Source of the DNA: Saccharothrix sp. ST-888
GTDB lineage: Bacteria > Actinomycetota > Actinomycetes > Streptomycetales > Streptomycetaceae
Length of the DNA: 64,000 nt
Reading direction: 5' to 3'
NCBI RefSeq assembly: GCF_000955975.1
Contig: NZ_JYJF01000010.1
Span: 1-64,000, forward strand
Shown here: in pieces, positions 45,268-53,435 of the stretch
How positions within the stretch are numbered: position 1 is the first letter of the stretch
Layout: each line of letters starts with the position of its first letter
Program-made: the position numbers and the translations under genes
The notes under the pieces: generated by a model
Seen by the model: the letters and a program-made list of their open reading frames with translations, nothing else
Database searches by the model: none
What the model was told of the DNA's origin: nothing

Positions 45268-45765
45268 TCAGGCGGGGGTGACCTCGAGGCTGCCGCCCTG
45301 CACGGTGACCTTGTACTCCGGCAGCGGGCTCGGCGCCGGGCCGTCCTGGACGGCACCGTCCGCGACCGCGAAGCGGCTGCTGTGGCAGGGGCACTGGATC
45401 TGGCCGTTCGCGACCTTGTCCACGACGCAGCCCGCGTGCGTGCAGACGGCGCTGAACGCCTTGTACTGACCGGCCGTCGGCTGGGTCACCACGATCTTCT
45501 TCTCGCGGTAGACCGTGCCGCCGCCGACCGGGACGTCCGCCGCCGGGCCGACGGCGACCGGACCGGCCGGCTGGCCGGCGGACTTGGTCGACTGGTCGGT
45601 GGACTTGGTCGAGCCGCTGTCGGAGGCGGCCGGGGAAGCGGAGGAGGAGCAGCCGCTGACCGCGACTGCGCCGCCGACGGCCAGCACGGCGCTCGCGCCG
45701 CACAGCAGCGTCCGGCGGGAGGTCTCGGGCGTGGCGGCGGTGGGGTTCTCGACGGCCTCGGACAT
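45268..45765 (-). CDS. Tat-exported Rieske [2Fe-2S] lipoprotein
   Basis: 165 aa. Twin arginines are at residues 17-18 (TSRRTLLCGAS), and a hydrophobic stretch ends in the lipobox AVSGC (C39). A Ser/Thr/Lys-rich linker leads to a Rieske domain with CTHAGC and CPCHSSRF. It is expected to be a membrane-anchored extracytoplasmic electron-transfer protein with its cluster inserted before Tat export. Its redox partner is unknown. Confidence 0.92.
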   Translation of the reverse strand: MSEAVENPTAATPETSRRTLLCGASAVLAVGGAVAVSGCSSSASPAASDSGSTKSTDQSTKSAGQPAGPVAVGPAADVPVGGGTVYREKKIVVTQPTAGQYKAFSAVCTHAGCVVDKVANGQIQCPCHSSRFAVADGAVQDGPAPSPLPEYKVTVQGGSLEVTPA

Positions 45766-45855
45766 CGGTGGCGTCTCCCTCGGGGCGGGGTAGGGGCAGG
45801 ACCGGCGGCAGTCTATGCCCGCAACCTTTGAACGCCCGAGGAGGGCGGCCGCCCG

Positions 45856-45895
45856 CCCGGGGCGCGGGGAAGCACGGCCGGCCCCGCGCCCCGGG
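45856..45895 (-). terminator. Terminator of uvrA
   Basis: A 14-bp perfect stem (45856-45869/45882-45895) just past the uvrA stop. The arm contains GGGGCGCGGGG, shared with other hairpins here. Confidence 0.8.
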
Positions 45896-45902
45896 GCGCC
45901 CC

Positions 45903-48815
45903 CTACTTCTTCGCGGCGGCCCGCTTGCGGGGGGCGGCCTTCCTGGGCTTGGCCGGTGCCGGGGCGTCGACCTGGCCGTCGACCAGGATGTCGCGGAGGA
46001 ACTTGCCGGTGTGGCTGGCCGTGGTCGCGGCGATCTCCTCGGGCGTGCCCTCGGCGACCACCGTGCCGCCGCCGCTGCCGCCCTCGGGGCCCATGTCCAC
46101 GACCCAGTCGGCCGTCTTGATCACATCGAGGTTGTGCTCGATGACGATCACGGTGTTGCCCTTCTCCACCAGGCCGTCCAGCACCTTGATCAGCTTGCTG
46201 ATGTCCTCGAAGTGCAGGCCGGTGGTGGGCTCGTCCAGCACGTAGACCGTCCGCCCGGTGGAACGCTTCTGCAGCTCGGAGGCGAGCTTGACGCGCTGCG
46301 CCTCACCGCCGGACAGCGTCGGCGCGGACTGGCCGAGCCGGACGTAGCCGAGGCCGACGTCGTTGAGCGTGCGCAGGTGGCGGGCGATCGCCGGGACGGC
46401 CTCGAAGAAGTGCAGGGCCTCCTCGATCGGCATGTCCAGCACCTCGGAGATGGACTTGCCCTTGTAGTGGACCTCCAGCGTCTCCCGGTTGTAGCGGGCG
46501 CCGTGGCAGACCTCGCAGGGGACGTAGACGTCCGGCAGGAAGTTCATCTCGATCTTGATGGTGCCGTCGCCGGAGCAGTTCTCGCAGCGGCCGCCCTTGA
46601 CGTTGAAGGAGAAGCGGCCCGGCAGGTAGCCGCGGACCTTCGCCTCCTGGGTCTCCGCGAAGAGCCTGCGGACGTGGTCGAACACACCGGTGTAGGTGGC
46701 CGGGTTGGACCGCGGGGTGCGGCCGATCGGCGACTGGTCGACGTGCACCACCTTGTCCACCAGGTCGGTGCCGGTGATCCGGGTGTGCCGGCCGGGGACG
46801 CTGCGGGCGCCGTTCAGCTCGCGGGCGAGGTGGGTGTAGAGGATGTCGTTGACCAGGGTGGACTTGCCCGATCCGGAGACACCGGTGATCGCGGTGAAGG
46901 TGCCGAGCGGGAAGCCGACCGTGACGTCCTGGAGGTTGTGCTCGCGGGCGCCGTGCACGGTGATCTGCCGCTTCCTGTCCCGGTCGCGGCGGGCGGCCGG
47001 GATCGGGATGGAGCGCTTGCCGGAGAGGTACTGGCCGGTCATCGACTCCTGGTTGGCCAGCAGCTCCTTCAGCGATCCGGAGTGCACCACCTTGCCGCCG
47101 TGCTCACCGGCGCCGGGGCCGATGTCCACCACCCAGTCGGCGGTCTTGATGGTGTCCTCGTCGTGCTCGACCACGATCAGGGTGTTGCCGATGTCGCGCA
47201 GCCGGACCAGGGTCTCGATCAGGCGGTGGTTGTCCCGCTGGTGCAGGCCGATGGACGGCTCGTCCAGCACGTACAGCACGCCGACCAGGCCGGAGCCGAT
47301 CTGGGTGGCCAGCCGGATGCGCTGGGCCTCGCCGCCGGAGAGGGTGCCCGCGGCCCGGTTCAGCGAGAGGTAGTCCAGGCCGACGTCGACCAGGAACCGC
47401 AGCCGCTCGTTGACCTCCTTGAGCACCCGCTCGGCGATCTGCTTGTCCCGCGCGGTCAGCTTCATGGCGCCCAGGAACTCGGCGCAGTCACTAATCGACA
47501 TCGCCGAGACGTCGGCGATCGACTTGTCCTGGATGGTGACCGAGAGGATCACCGGCTTGAGGCGCGTGCCCTGGCAGGCCGGGCAGGGCACCTCGCGCAT
47601 GTACCCCTCGAATCGCTCCCGGCTGCTGTCGCTCTCCGCCTCGGAGTGGCGGCGGGTGACGAACGGGATCGCGCCCTCGAAGGAGGTGGTGTAGGAGCGG
47701 TCGCGCCCGTAGCGGTTGCGGTAGCGGACCTCGACCTGGGTCTTGTGCCCGTACAGCAGCGCCTTCCTGGCCCGGGCGGGCAGCCCGGCCCAGGGGAGGT
47801 CGGTCCGGAAGCCCAGCTCACCGGCGAGGGCGTCCACCAGGCGCTGGAAGTACTCCTTGGTGTGGCCCTGGGACCACGGGTGGATCGCGCCGTCCTCCAG
47901 CGAGCGCTCCGGGTCGGGGATGACCAGCTCGGGGTCGACCTCCATCCGGTTGCCCAGGCCCGAGCAGTCCGGGCAGGCGCCGAACGGGGAGTTGAAGGAG
48001 AAGGAGCGCGGCTCCAGCTCCTCGAAGGAGACGTCGTCGTACGGGCAGTAGAGGTGCTCGGAGAACATCCGCTCGCGCTCGGGGTCGTCCTCGGGCAGAT
48101 CCACGAAGTCGAGCACCACCATGCCGCCGGCCAGCTTGAGGGCCGTCTCGACCGAGTCCGTCAGACGCCGCTTGGCGCTCTCCTTGACGGTGAGGCGGTC
48201 GATGACCACCTCGATGGTGTGCTTCTCCTGCTTCTTCAGCGTGGGCGGCTCGGTCAGCTGGACGGTGGTGCCGTCCACCCGGGCGCGGGCGTAGCCCTTG
48301 GACTGGAGGTCGGCGAAGAGGTCGACGAACTCGCCCTTGCGCTCGCGCACCACCGGGCTGAGCACCTGGAAGCGGGTGCCCTCGGCGAGTTCGAGCACCC
48401 GGTCGACGATGGCCTGCGGGGACTGCTTGGCGATCGGGCGGGAGCAGTGCGGGCAGTGCGGCTTGCCGATCCTGGCGAACAGCAGGCGCAGGTAGTCGTA
48501 CACCTCGGTGATGGTGCCGACCGTGGAGCGCGGGTTGCGGTTGGTGGACTTCTGGTCGATCGAGACCGCCGGGGAGAGGCCCTCGATGAAGTCCACGTCG
48601 GGCTTGTCCATCTGGCCGAGGAACTGGCGCGCGTACGAGGACAGCGACTCGACGTACCGCCGCTGGCCCTCGGCGAAGATCGTGTCGAAGGCCAGCGAGG
48701 ACTTGCCGGACCCGGAGAGCCCGGTGAAGACGATCAGGGAGTCCCGCGGCAGGTCCAGCGAGACGTTCTTGAGGTTGTGCTCGCGAGCACCGCGGACGAT
48801 GAGGCGGTCTGCCAC
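45903..48815 (-). CDS. uvrA: Excinuclease ABC subunit A
   Basis: 970 aa, two ABC ATPase modules. The first Walker A is GLSGSGKSSLAFDTIF near residue 31 and the second is GVSGSGKSTLVNDILY near residue 650. Signature motifs are LSGGEAQRIRLA and LSGGEAQRVKLA, and zinc-finger cysteines occur in CPHCSRP and CENCSGDG. Damage-recognition subunit of nucleotide-excision repair. The C-terminal tail is Ala/Lys-rich. Confidence 0.98.
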   Translation of the reverse strand: MADRLIVRGAREHNLKNVSLDLPRDSLIVFTGLSGSGKSSLAFDTIFAEGQRRYVESLSSYARQFLGQMDKPDVDFIEGLSPAVSIDQKSTNRNPRSTVGTITEVYDYLRLLFARIGKPHCPHCSRPIAKQSPQAIVDRVLELAEGTRFQVLSPVVRERKGEFVDLFADLQSKGYARARVDGTTVQLTEPPTLKKQEKHTIEVVIDRLTVKESAKRRLTDSVETALKLAGGMVVLDFVDLPEDDPERERMFSEHLYCPYDDVSFEELEPRSFSFNSPFGACPDCSGLGNRMEVDPELVIPDPERSLEDGAIHPWSQGHTKEYFQRLVDALAGELGFRTDLPWAGLPARARKALLYGHKTQVEVRYRNRYGRDRSYTTSFEGAIPFVTRRHSEAESDSSRERFEGYMREVPCPACQGTRLKPVILSVTIQDKSIADVSAMSISDCAEFLGAMKLTARDKQIAERVLKEVNERLRFLVDVGLDYLSLNRAAGTLSGGEAQRIRLATQIGSGLVGVLYVLDEPSIGLHQRDNHRLIETLVRLRDIGNTLIVVEHDEDTIKTADWVVDIGPGAGEHGGKVVHSGSLKELLANQESMTGQYLSGKRSIPIPAARRDRDRKRQITVHGAREHNLQDVTVGFPLGTFTAITGVSGSGKSTLVNDILYTHLARELNGARSVPGRHTRITGTDLVDKVVHVDQSPIGRTPRSNPATYTGVFDHVRRLFAETQEAKVRGYLPGRFSFNVKGGRCENCSGDGTIKIEMNFLPDVYVPCEVCHGARYNRETLEVHYKGKSISEVLDMPIEEALHFFEAVPAIARHLRTLNDVGLGYVRLGQSAPTLSGGEAQRVKLASELQKRSTGRTVYVLDEPTTGLHFEDISKLIKVLDGLVEKGNTVIVIEHNLDVIKTADWVVDMGPEGGSGGGTVVAEGTPEEIAATTASHTGKFLRDILVDGQVDAPAPAKPRKAAPRKRAAAKK

Positions 48816-48933
48816 TGCTTCTGGCGCCTTTCCCGGGGGAGATGGCTTCGACGACTGCGCAGCCGGCCGGCGATGGGGCCGACTCCACAGTCAAGTGAGC
48901 AATCGAGTGATTTCTTCCAGCTTGCCGCATGTC

Positions 48934-48962
48934 AGCCTATAGCTCAGACGTTCGATTATCGA
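48934..48962 (-). promoter_or_regulatory. Possible uvrA promoter
   Basis: Read on the minus strand, TCGATA (48962-48957), 17 bp, TAGGCT (48939-48934). The spacing is ideal and the -10 box good, while the -35 box is weak. It lies about 120 bp before the uvrA start, in a 315-bp divergent gap with no other feature that I can see. Confidence 0.35.
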
Positions 48963-49130
48963 GCCTGTCCAGCCGAGACCACCCGAACGAGTGAAGGGCC
49001 GCCCCCGCGCCCCTCCCCCAGTGGGAGAAACCCCCTGCTCAAGAGCCTCGCGGCCCGGTAGCGTCACCAATGTCAACGAGCACGTACCCGTCCGGGCAAC
49101 GCTCCGGCCGGGCACCGCACTGGAGGAACC

Positions 49131-49883
49131 ATGGCCGATGCCGAGACCGTCACCGCTGCCCTGAAGGCCGTCGCGGAGTCCACCGGGCGGCTGCTGCGCA
49201 CCGTCACCGAGCTGGACCCCGGGAGCCTCGGGGAGCCGTCCGCGCTGCCCGGCTGGAGCCGTGGCCATGTGCTGGCCCACCTCTCCCGGAACGCCGACTC
49301 GCTGGTCAACCTGCTGGACGGCGCCCGGACCGGCCGGGACATCCCCCAGTACGCGAGCGAGACCGAGCGCGAGGACGGCATCCGGTCCGGCGCCGTCCGC
49401 CCGCTCACCGAGCAGCTCGTCGACCTGAAGGCCAGCGACGCACGGTTCACCGAGGCCGCCGCCAAGCTGTCCGACGCCGCCTGGAGCGCCTCGGTCCGGC
49501 ACCGCAGCGGCGCGGTCTTCCCGGCCTCGCACCTGCTCGCCAAGCGCCGCCAGGAGCTGGAGTACCACCATGTCGACCTCGCCGCCGGCTACGCCCCCGA
49601 GCACTGGACCGAGGGCTTCGCCGCCGCCGAACTGGTCCGCCTCGCAGGGCAGTTCGCCGTGGCGTCGGTCCCGGCGGTACTGCTGGTCGCCGAGGACACC
49701 GGCACCCGGGCGCAGCTCGGCCCCGTCGGCGCCGAGCCCGAGCTGACCGCCGAGGGCCCGCTCCGGGCGCTCACCGCCTGGGTCTCCGGCCGCTCGGCCG
49801 GAGCCGGCCTGCGGGTCCGGCGCGGCGGCGAGCGGCTGCCGGACGCCGTCTGCGCACTGCCGGAGCTTCCGCCGCTGGGCTGA
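49131..49883 (+). CDS. Maleylpyruvate isomerase / mycothiol-dependent (DinB-like) family protein
   Basis: 250 aa. The DinB-fold helix bundle has metal-ligand candidates in HVLAHLSRNADSL (near residue 50) and ELEYHHVDLAAGY (near residue 146). Family members use mycothiol as cofactor, and the substrate here is unknown. ATG 49131 follows GGAGGAA. The MBL-fold hydrolase starts 101 bp downstream, so both may act on thiol-linked substrates (inference). Confidence 0.87.
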   Translation: MADAETVTAALKAVAESTGRLLRTVTELDPGSLGEPSALPGWSRGHVLAHLSRNADSLVNLLDGARTGRDIPQYASETEREDGIRSGAVRPLTEQLVDLKASDARFTEAAAKLSDAAWSASVRHRSGAVFPASHLLAKRRQELEYHHVDLAAGYAPEHWTEGFAAAELVRLAGQFAVASVPAVLLVAEDTGTRAQLGPVGAEPELTAEGPLRALTAWVSGRSAGAGLRVRRGGERLPDAVCALPELPPLG

Positions 49884-49984
49884 GCGGGCCATGATGCAGT
49901 TGACCGGCACGACCAGTGGCCGGTGCCGGGGCCCGGGTACGGGTGCCCGGCACCGACCCAGGACTGACGAGGAGCAGCGACGCG

Positions 49985-50632
49985 ATGACGTACCACGGAG
50001 CGGTGAAGGTCGGCGGCCCGCCGGACGTGCGGGAGCTCGCCCACCTGATCATCACCAAGATCGCGGTCGGCCCGTTCGAGAACAACGCGTACCTGCTGCG
50101 CTGCCGGGCCACCGACGAGCAGCTGCTGATCGACGCCGCCGCCGAGGGGCCGCTGCTGCTGGAGTCGGTCGGCGAGCAGCTGGCCACCGTGGTCACCACC
50201 CACCAGCACCACGACCACTGGGCCGCGCTCGGCGAGGTGGTCACCGCGACCGGTGCGCGGACGGCGGCCGGGCGGATCGACGCCCCGGGCATCCCGGTGC
50301 CCACCGACCTGCTGCTGGACGACGGGGACGTGCTGCGGGTCGGCCAGGTCGAGCTGCGGGTCCGCCACCTGGCGGGCCACACCCCGGGCGCGATCGTGCT
50401 GATCTACGACGACCCGCAGGGCCACCCGCACGTGTTCACCGGTGACTGCCTCTTCCCGGGCGGTCCCGGAAGGACGACACAGCCGGAAGACTTCAAGTCG
50501 TTGATGGAAGCGCTGGAGGGCAAGGTCTTCACTCTGCCAGACGAGACTTGGATCTACCCCGGCCACGGGAACGACACCACTCTCGGCGCGGAGCGTCCGC
50601 AGCTCCAAGAGTGGTGGGCTCGCGGCTGGTAG
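49985..50632 (+). CDS. MBL-fold metallo-hydrolase with a replaced C-terminal tail
   Basis: 215 aa. The zinc motif THQHHDHW is at residues 72-79, and later ligands are in HLAGHTPG, FTGDCLFPGG (residue 160) and YPGHGND (H194). Glyoxalase-II-like hydrolase, substrate unknown. ATG 49985 follows GAGGAG. The last 57 codons (from 50459) are visibly lower in GC than the rest. A second, different version of this C-terminus survives at 53215-53394. The gene therefore looks split by an integrated element that supplied a substitute 3' end. The product is probably functional, as all metal ligands are present. Confidence 0.9.
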   Translation: MTYHGAVKVGGPPDVRELAHLIITKIAVGPFENNAYLLRCRATDEQLLIDAAAEGPLLLESVGEQLATVVTTHQHHDHWAALGEVVTATGARTAAGRIDAPGIPVPTDLLLDDGDVLRVGQVELRVRHLAGHTPGAIVLIYDDPQGHPHVFTGDCLFPGGPGRTTQPEDFKSLMEALEGKVFTLPDETWIYPGHGNDTTLGAERPQLQEWWARGW

Positions 50633-50640
50633 CAGCTGAA

Positions 50641-50665
50641 GGGGCCGCCTGCGCACGGCGGCCCC
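50641..50665 (+). terminator. Hairpin after the substitute MBL tail
   Basis: GGGGCCGCC/GGCGGCCCC, 9-bp perfect stem with a 7-nt loop, 8 bp after the stop codon. It belongs to the element side of the left junction. Confidence 0.75.
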
Positions 50666-50748
50666 ACCAAGGTGTTAGCGCACCACGGCAGGGCCTCACC
50701 GAACTCACCTGAGTCGCCAGGGAGCCCAGCTGTGAATTACCTTCTCAT

Positions 50749-51141
50749 GCCCCGCAAGTCCCGCGTGGCCTCGCTCCGCGACATCGCCGGCAGCATCTCG
50801 CGCGCCGTCCGCGGCGTCACCGCCCCGCCTCGCTCTTCGAGCTCCCGGCCGCCCGGCCGGTCGAGCTCGCCGAAGACCCCGCCGACGTGTACGGGCTCGA
50901 CGACATGCCCGCCCTCGCCGACATCGAGGCTGCCGCCGCCGAGTACAACCGGGCCGCCGACCTGGGCGCCATCCGCGTCATCTTCAAGCAGCACGGCCTC
51001 GGCCCGGTCCCGATGAAGTCCTCGGCGCCGTCCCTGAAGGTCAAGCGAGCCCCCGCCCTGACCGCCCCGGTCGAGTCCGAGACCCTCACGGCGGTGGCCC
51101 CCGGAACCGGACTCTGCCTCGACCCACCACCGTCACCCTGA
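50749..51141 (+). pseudogene. Frameshifted, internally deleted small gene of the element
   Basis: The reading frame begins MPRKSRVASLRDIAGSISRA at ATG 50749, loses sense near 50828 and continues in another frame as SLFELPAARPVELAEDPADVYGLDDM, then ADIEAAAAEYNRAADLG and GLGPVPMKSSAPSLKV. The joined protein resembles small streptomycete proteins I associate with integrated elements, apparently with a segment missing after EYNRAADLG. Family function is unknown. A single-base error cannot be excluded, but the apparent internal deletion argues for decay. Confidence 0.55.
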
Positions 51142-51410
51142 AGAGCCGACCTCGGCATCCACGAGCGGCCGCCGAGCGGGTCCGCCAGGACGCGGCGGCC
51201 TTGGCGAAGCGCACGTTGCCGCCCTGGGCAGGGTGTAGATACGGATTTCAGGCGCCGGCCCAGCCGATCGGGTGAAATGCGACCGCAGTTGGCTGACTCT
51301 CCCCGAGGCGGGGAATGCCTCGCTCGGTCCTCTCAGGCAGGGCGCCATTCCCCACGTGCCCATGACTGGGACGAACAGCGACCCCCCTCCCGCCTTCCGA
51401 AGGAGCAGAT

Positions 51411-52268
51411 ATGCCTGCTTGTAAGCCTGCGGCGCGCCTCGCGCAAGCTCTGTGTCTCGGCATCGTTTGCCTTGGCGTCTCCAGTTCCCCGGCTGCCGCG
51501 CAGACGGCCGTCCCCTGCAACGCTGGTGCCCTCGCAGCCGCGATCACCGCCGCCAACTCCACGGGCGACACTCTCGTTCTCGCCTCGGGGTGCACCTACG
51601 CCCTGAGCACCCCGCTGCCGCACATCACCGGGCGTGTCGTCATCGACGGCAGCCGCAGCACGATCACCCGGTCGTCCGGACCGGCGTTCCAGGTGCTCGT
51701 GGTTGACGCGGGTGGAAACCTCAACCTGCGCCAGGCTTTCATCACCAACGGCGACGGCACCGGAACCTTCGGCGGCGGCATCGCCAACTCCGGGATCCTC
51801 ACCGTCCGGGAATCCGTGATCAGCAACAGCCATGCCGACTTCGCGGGCGGCATCGGCACTAACACCGGGGCCACCACCACCCTCGTGAACACCCAGGTTG
51901 TGGACAACCAGGCGACGCAGAACGGCGGAGGCCTGACCAACGATGGCAGTCTGACCCTCATTCGCACCCAGGTCACCGGCAACACGGCCGGCTTGCAGGG
52001 CGGCGGCATCGGCAATACCGGTACCCTGCGGTTGCAGGACAGCGAGATCAACAGCAACCAGGCGAACACCGCCGGCGGGATCGTCAACTTCAGCGGCGGG
52101 GCCACCGACCTCTTCCAGAGCCACGTCAACGCGAACACCTCGGTCAACGCGCCTGGTGGCATCAGCGACGCTGCTGGCAGCGTCGCTCTCGTCGCCAGCG
52201 ATGTCAGCGGCAACTTCCCCACCAACTGCGCCGGAAGCCCGCTCTCCATCGCCGACTGCACCGGCTGA
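51411..52268 (+). CDS. Secreted right-handed beta-helix repeat protein
   Basis: 285 aa. A Sec signal peptide (residues 1-30, hydrophobic core LAQALCLGIVCLGV, cleavage after SSPAAA) is followed by five or more imperfect repeats of the type NxxxxxGGGIxNxGxLTLxxSxV, for example GGGIANSGILTVRESVISNS and GGGIGNTGTLRLQDSEINSN. This is typical of parallel beta-helix surface proteins. It lacks an obvious active site or cell-wall anchor. AAGGAG lies 6 nt before ATG 51411. Codon use is less GC-rich than core genes. It appears intact and is the only complete cargo gene of the element. Confidence 0.8.
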   Translation: MPACKPAARLAQALCLGIVCLGVSSSPAAAQTAVPCNAGALAAAITAANSTGDTLVLASGCTYALSTPLPHITGRVVIDGSRSTITRSSGPAFQVLVVDAGGNLNLRQAFITNGDGTGTFGGGIANSGILTVRESVISNSHADFAGGIGTNTGATTTLVNTQVVDNQATQNGGGLTNDGSLTLIRTQVTGNTAGLQGGGIGNTGTLRLQDSEINSNQANTAGGIVNFSGGATDLFQSHVNANTSVNAPGGISDAAGSVALVASDVSGNFPTNCAGSPLSIADCTG

Positions 52269-52337
52269 ACGCAGAGGCCCGGACGGTAGCACCCCACACC
52301 TCGAAAACAGGCACCTACGACTCCGGGGTGCAACGCG

Positions 52338-52367
52338 GAAGCCCCGCACCGTCTGGTGCGGGGCTTC
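52338..52367 (+). terminator. Terminator after the beta-helix gene
   Basis: GAAGCCCCGCACC, loop GTCT, exact reverse complement: a 13-bp perfect stem 69 bp after the stop. Confidence 0.85.
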
Positions 52368-52453
52368 GTGGCGGCCGGGCGCCTGCTACAGGCCGATGCT
52401 CGCCAGTGCCAGGCATCAGGGCAATGGGCGGATGGCCGGGTCCCGTTCGTGGC

Positions 52454-52860
52454 TCATGCGGAGACTTCCTCGGTCACCGGGTCCTGGGGAGCGGCGGCGG
52501 CCTGTTGTGCGGCGACCTTGGCCATGGGGTGGTCGGCCGGGGCGCCGCGGTCCCGGTCGTAGCCCCTGGCGGCCCGGCTGGCGGACCACCAGCGGCCGTG
52601 CCGGTTGGCGCTCTCCTCCGGCGCGCCGGCGGTGCGGGCGGCGCTGTAGCCGGAGGCGCGCCAGCCGTGCGCGGCGAAGGTCCGGCCCTGCTCGTCCTCG
52701 GCCAGGTCGGCGGCCTCGGTGAGCCACTTGCTGATGTCGTTGACGGTGGCGGCGGCGAGCTGTTCGCGAATGCTGCCCCAGCGGCCGACCCTGCGCAGCA
52801 GCCGCCCGCCGGTGATGCCGCGCTCGGCCCGCTCACCTACCAGGAGATCCTGGCCGGCGT
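52454..52860 (-). pseudogene. C-terminal fragment of a tyrosine recombinase
   Basis: The frame reads GGRLLRRVGRWGSIREQLAAATVNDISKWL, then AAHGWRASGYSAARTAGAP and HGRWWSASRAARGYDRDRG. This is the layout of the integrase C-terminal domain: His-x-x-Arg, His/Gly-Arg-Trp, then a tyrosine near the end (RGYDR). The N-terminal and core domains are missing, and the fragment joins serine-recombinase sequence upstream. It is not expected to be expressed as a working enzyme. Confidence 0.65.
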
Positions 52861-52892
52861 CGCCAACACCGTCGGCCGACGCGGGCCCGGGA

Positions 52893-53183
52893 CCTGAACA
52901 CAACGACCCTCTTGCCGGCTGCTGCCGCGCGGGGGCCGAGTTCGATCGCGGCGGCCATGAGGCGGTCGTAGTCCGGTCGCTCGTCCGAGAGGGCACTCAG
53001 ATCGTTGTCTGAGTACTCGCCGTAGAGGTGCCAGTCCTGGGCGTCGCAATGCGCGCGGAGGTCTCCCTGTTGACGCTTGACCCCGCGCCGCTGGTCAAAT
53101 GGATCTCCTGAGATGCGGGAGTAGGCGAGGGCAAGGAACGCGCTTTCAGGCAGCTCGAACCGAGTGGGCGTCATGGCTGACAT
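52893..53183 (-). pseudogene. N-terminal fragment of a large serine recombinase
   Basis: From ATG 53183 the frame reads MSAMTPTRFELPE, then ALAYSRISGDPFDQRRGVKR, with the resolvase nucleophile serine in AYSRIS. It continues CDAQDWHLYGEYSDNDLSA and ends near GKRVVVF. About 97 residues of a protein that is normally around 500 remain. The start codon is about 32 bp from the right junction and points inward, the usual arrangement of a serine integrase next to its attachment site. Confidence 0.75.
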
Positions 53184-53214
53184 ATTTTGCCCCTGGAGGC
53201 CCTTTACTCCCCCT

Positions 53215-53394
53215 GGCGGGATCGGCAGCACCCAGAAGGACCCGGAGCGGTTCGCCCGGCTGTTCCGGGACGTCCAGGAGAAGATCTTCGACGCGCTCCC
53301 GGACGAGACCTGGGTCCACCCCGGCCACGGCGCCGACACCACCCTCGGCGCCGAGCGCCCGCACCTCGGGGAGTGGCGCGAGCGCGGCTGGTGA
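53215..53394 (+). pseudogene. Displaced original 3' end of the MBL-fold gene
   Basis: In-frame GGIGSTQKDPERFARLFRDV, then PDETWVHPGHGADTTLGAERP and a final EWRERGW. This is a second C-terminus homologous over its whole length to residues 159-215 of the MBL protein at 49985, but with GC-rich host-like codons. It has no start of its own other than chance ATGs inside the element. It marks the right half of the interrupted gene. Confidence 0.85.
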
Positions 53395-53398
53395 GAGC

Positions 53399-53430
53399 GG
53401 TCGGGGGCGCGGTTCCCCGCGCCCCCGACC
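53399..53430. terminator. 14-bp hairpin between the MBL fragment and terC
   Basis: 53399-53412 is the reverse complement of 53417-53430, with a TTCC loop. It serves two convergent units. Confidence 0.85.
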
Positions 53431-53435
53431 CCCGG

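Larger units (their letters stand above)
50459..53219. mobile_element. Degraded integrative element inserted in the MBL-fold gene
   Basis: The left junction is at GGCGG 50459-50463 and the right at GGCGG 53215-53219, both at the same Gly-Gly codons of the MBL gene. Contents in order: a substitute MBL 3' tail with its own terminator, a frameshifted small gene, a featureless 270-bp stretch (51142-51410), a secreted beta-helix gene, a tyrosine-recombinase fragment and the N-terminus of a serine recombinase reading inward from the right end. Base composition is less GC-rich than the flanks in the tail and the beta-helix gene. No intact integrase or transfer gene remains, so it should be immobile. 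Boundaries are inferred. Confidence 0.75.

Noticed and set aside
48951..48964. Possible LexA/SOS box near the uvrA promoter (TCGATAATCGA and CGAAC)
   Set aside because: It lacks the paired GAAC-N4-GTTC arrangement of actinobacterial SOS boxes. The symmetry is short and may be chance.
45768..49061. Long open frame antisense to uvrA (about 1100 codons)
   Set aside because: It mirrors the third-position GC bias of uvrA, and its translation is Gly/Arg/Val/Leu-rich with no conserved motif. uvrA itself is complete and unmistakable.
52328..52897. Plus-strand open frames opposite the recombinase fragments
   Set aside because: Translations have no conserved features, whereas the minus strand shows clear recombinase motifs.
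53164..53394. Independent small gene starting at ATG 53173 and ending with the MBL tail
   Set aside because: The first residues are element sequence antisense to the recombinase start, and only the part from 53215 is homologous to MBL proteins. It is an orphan 3' end.
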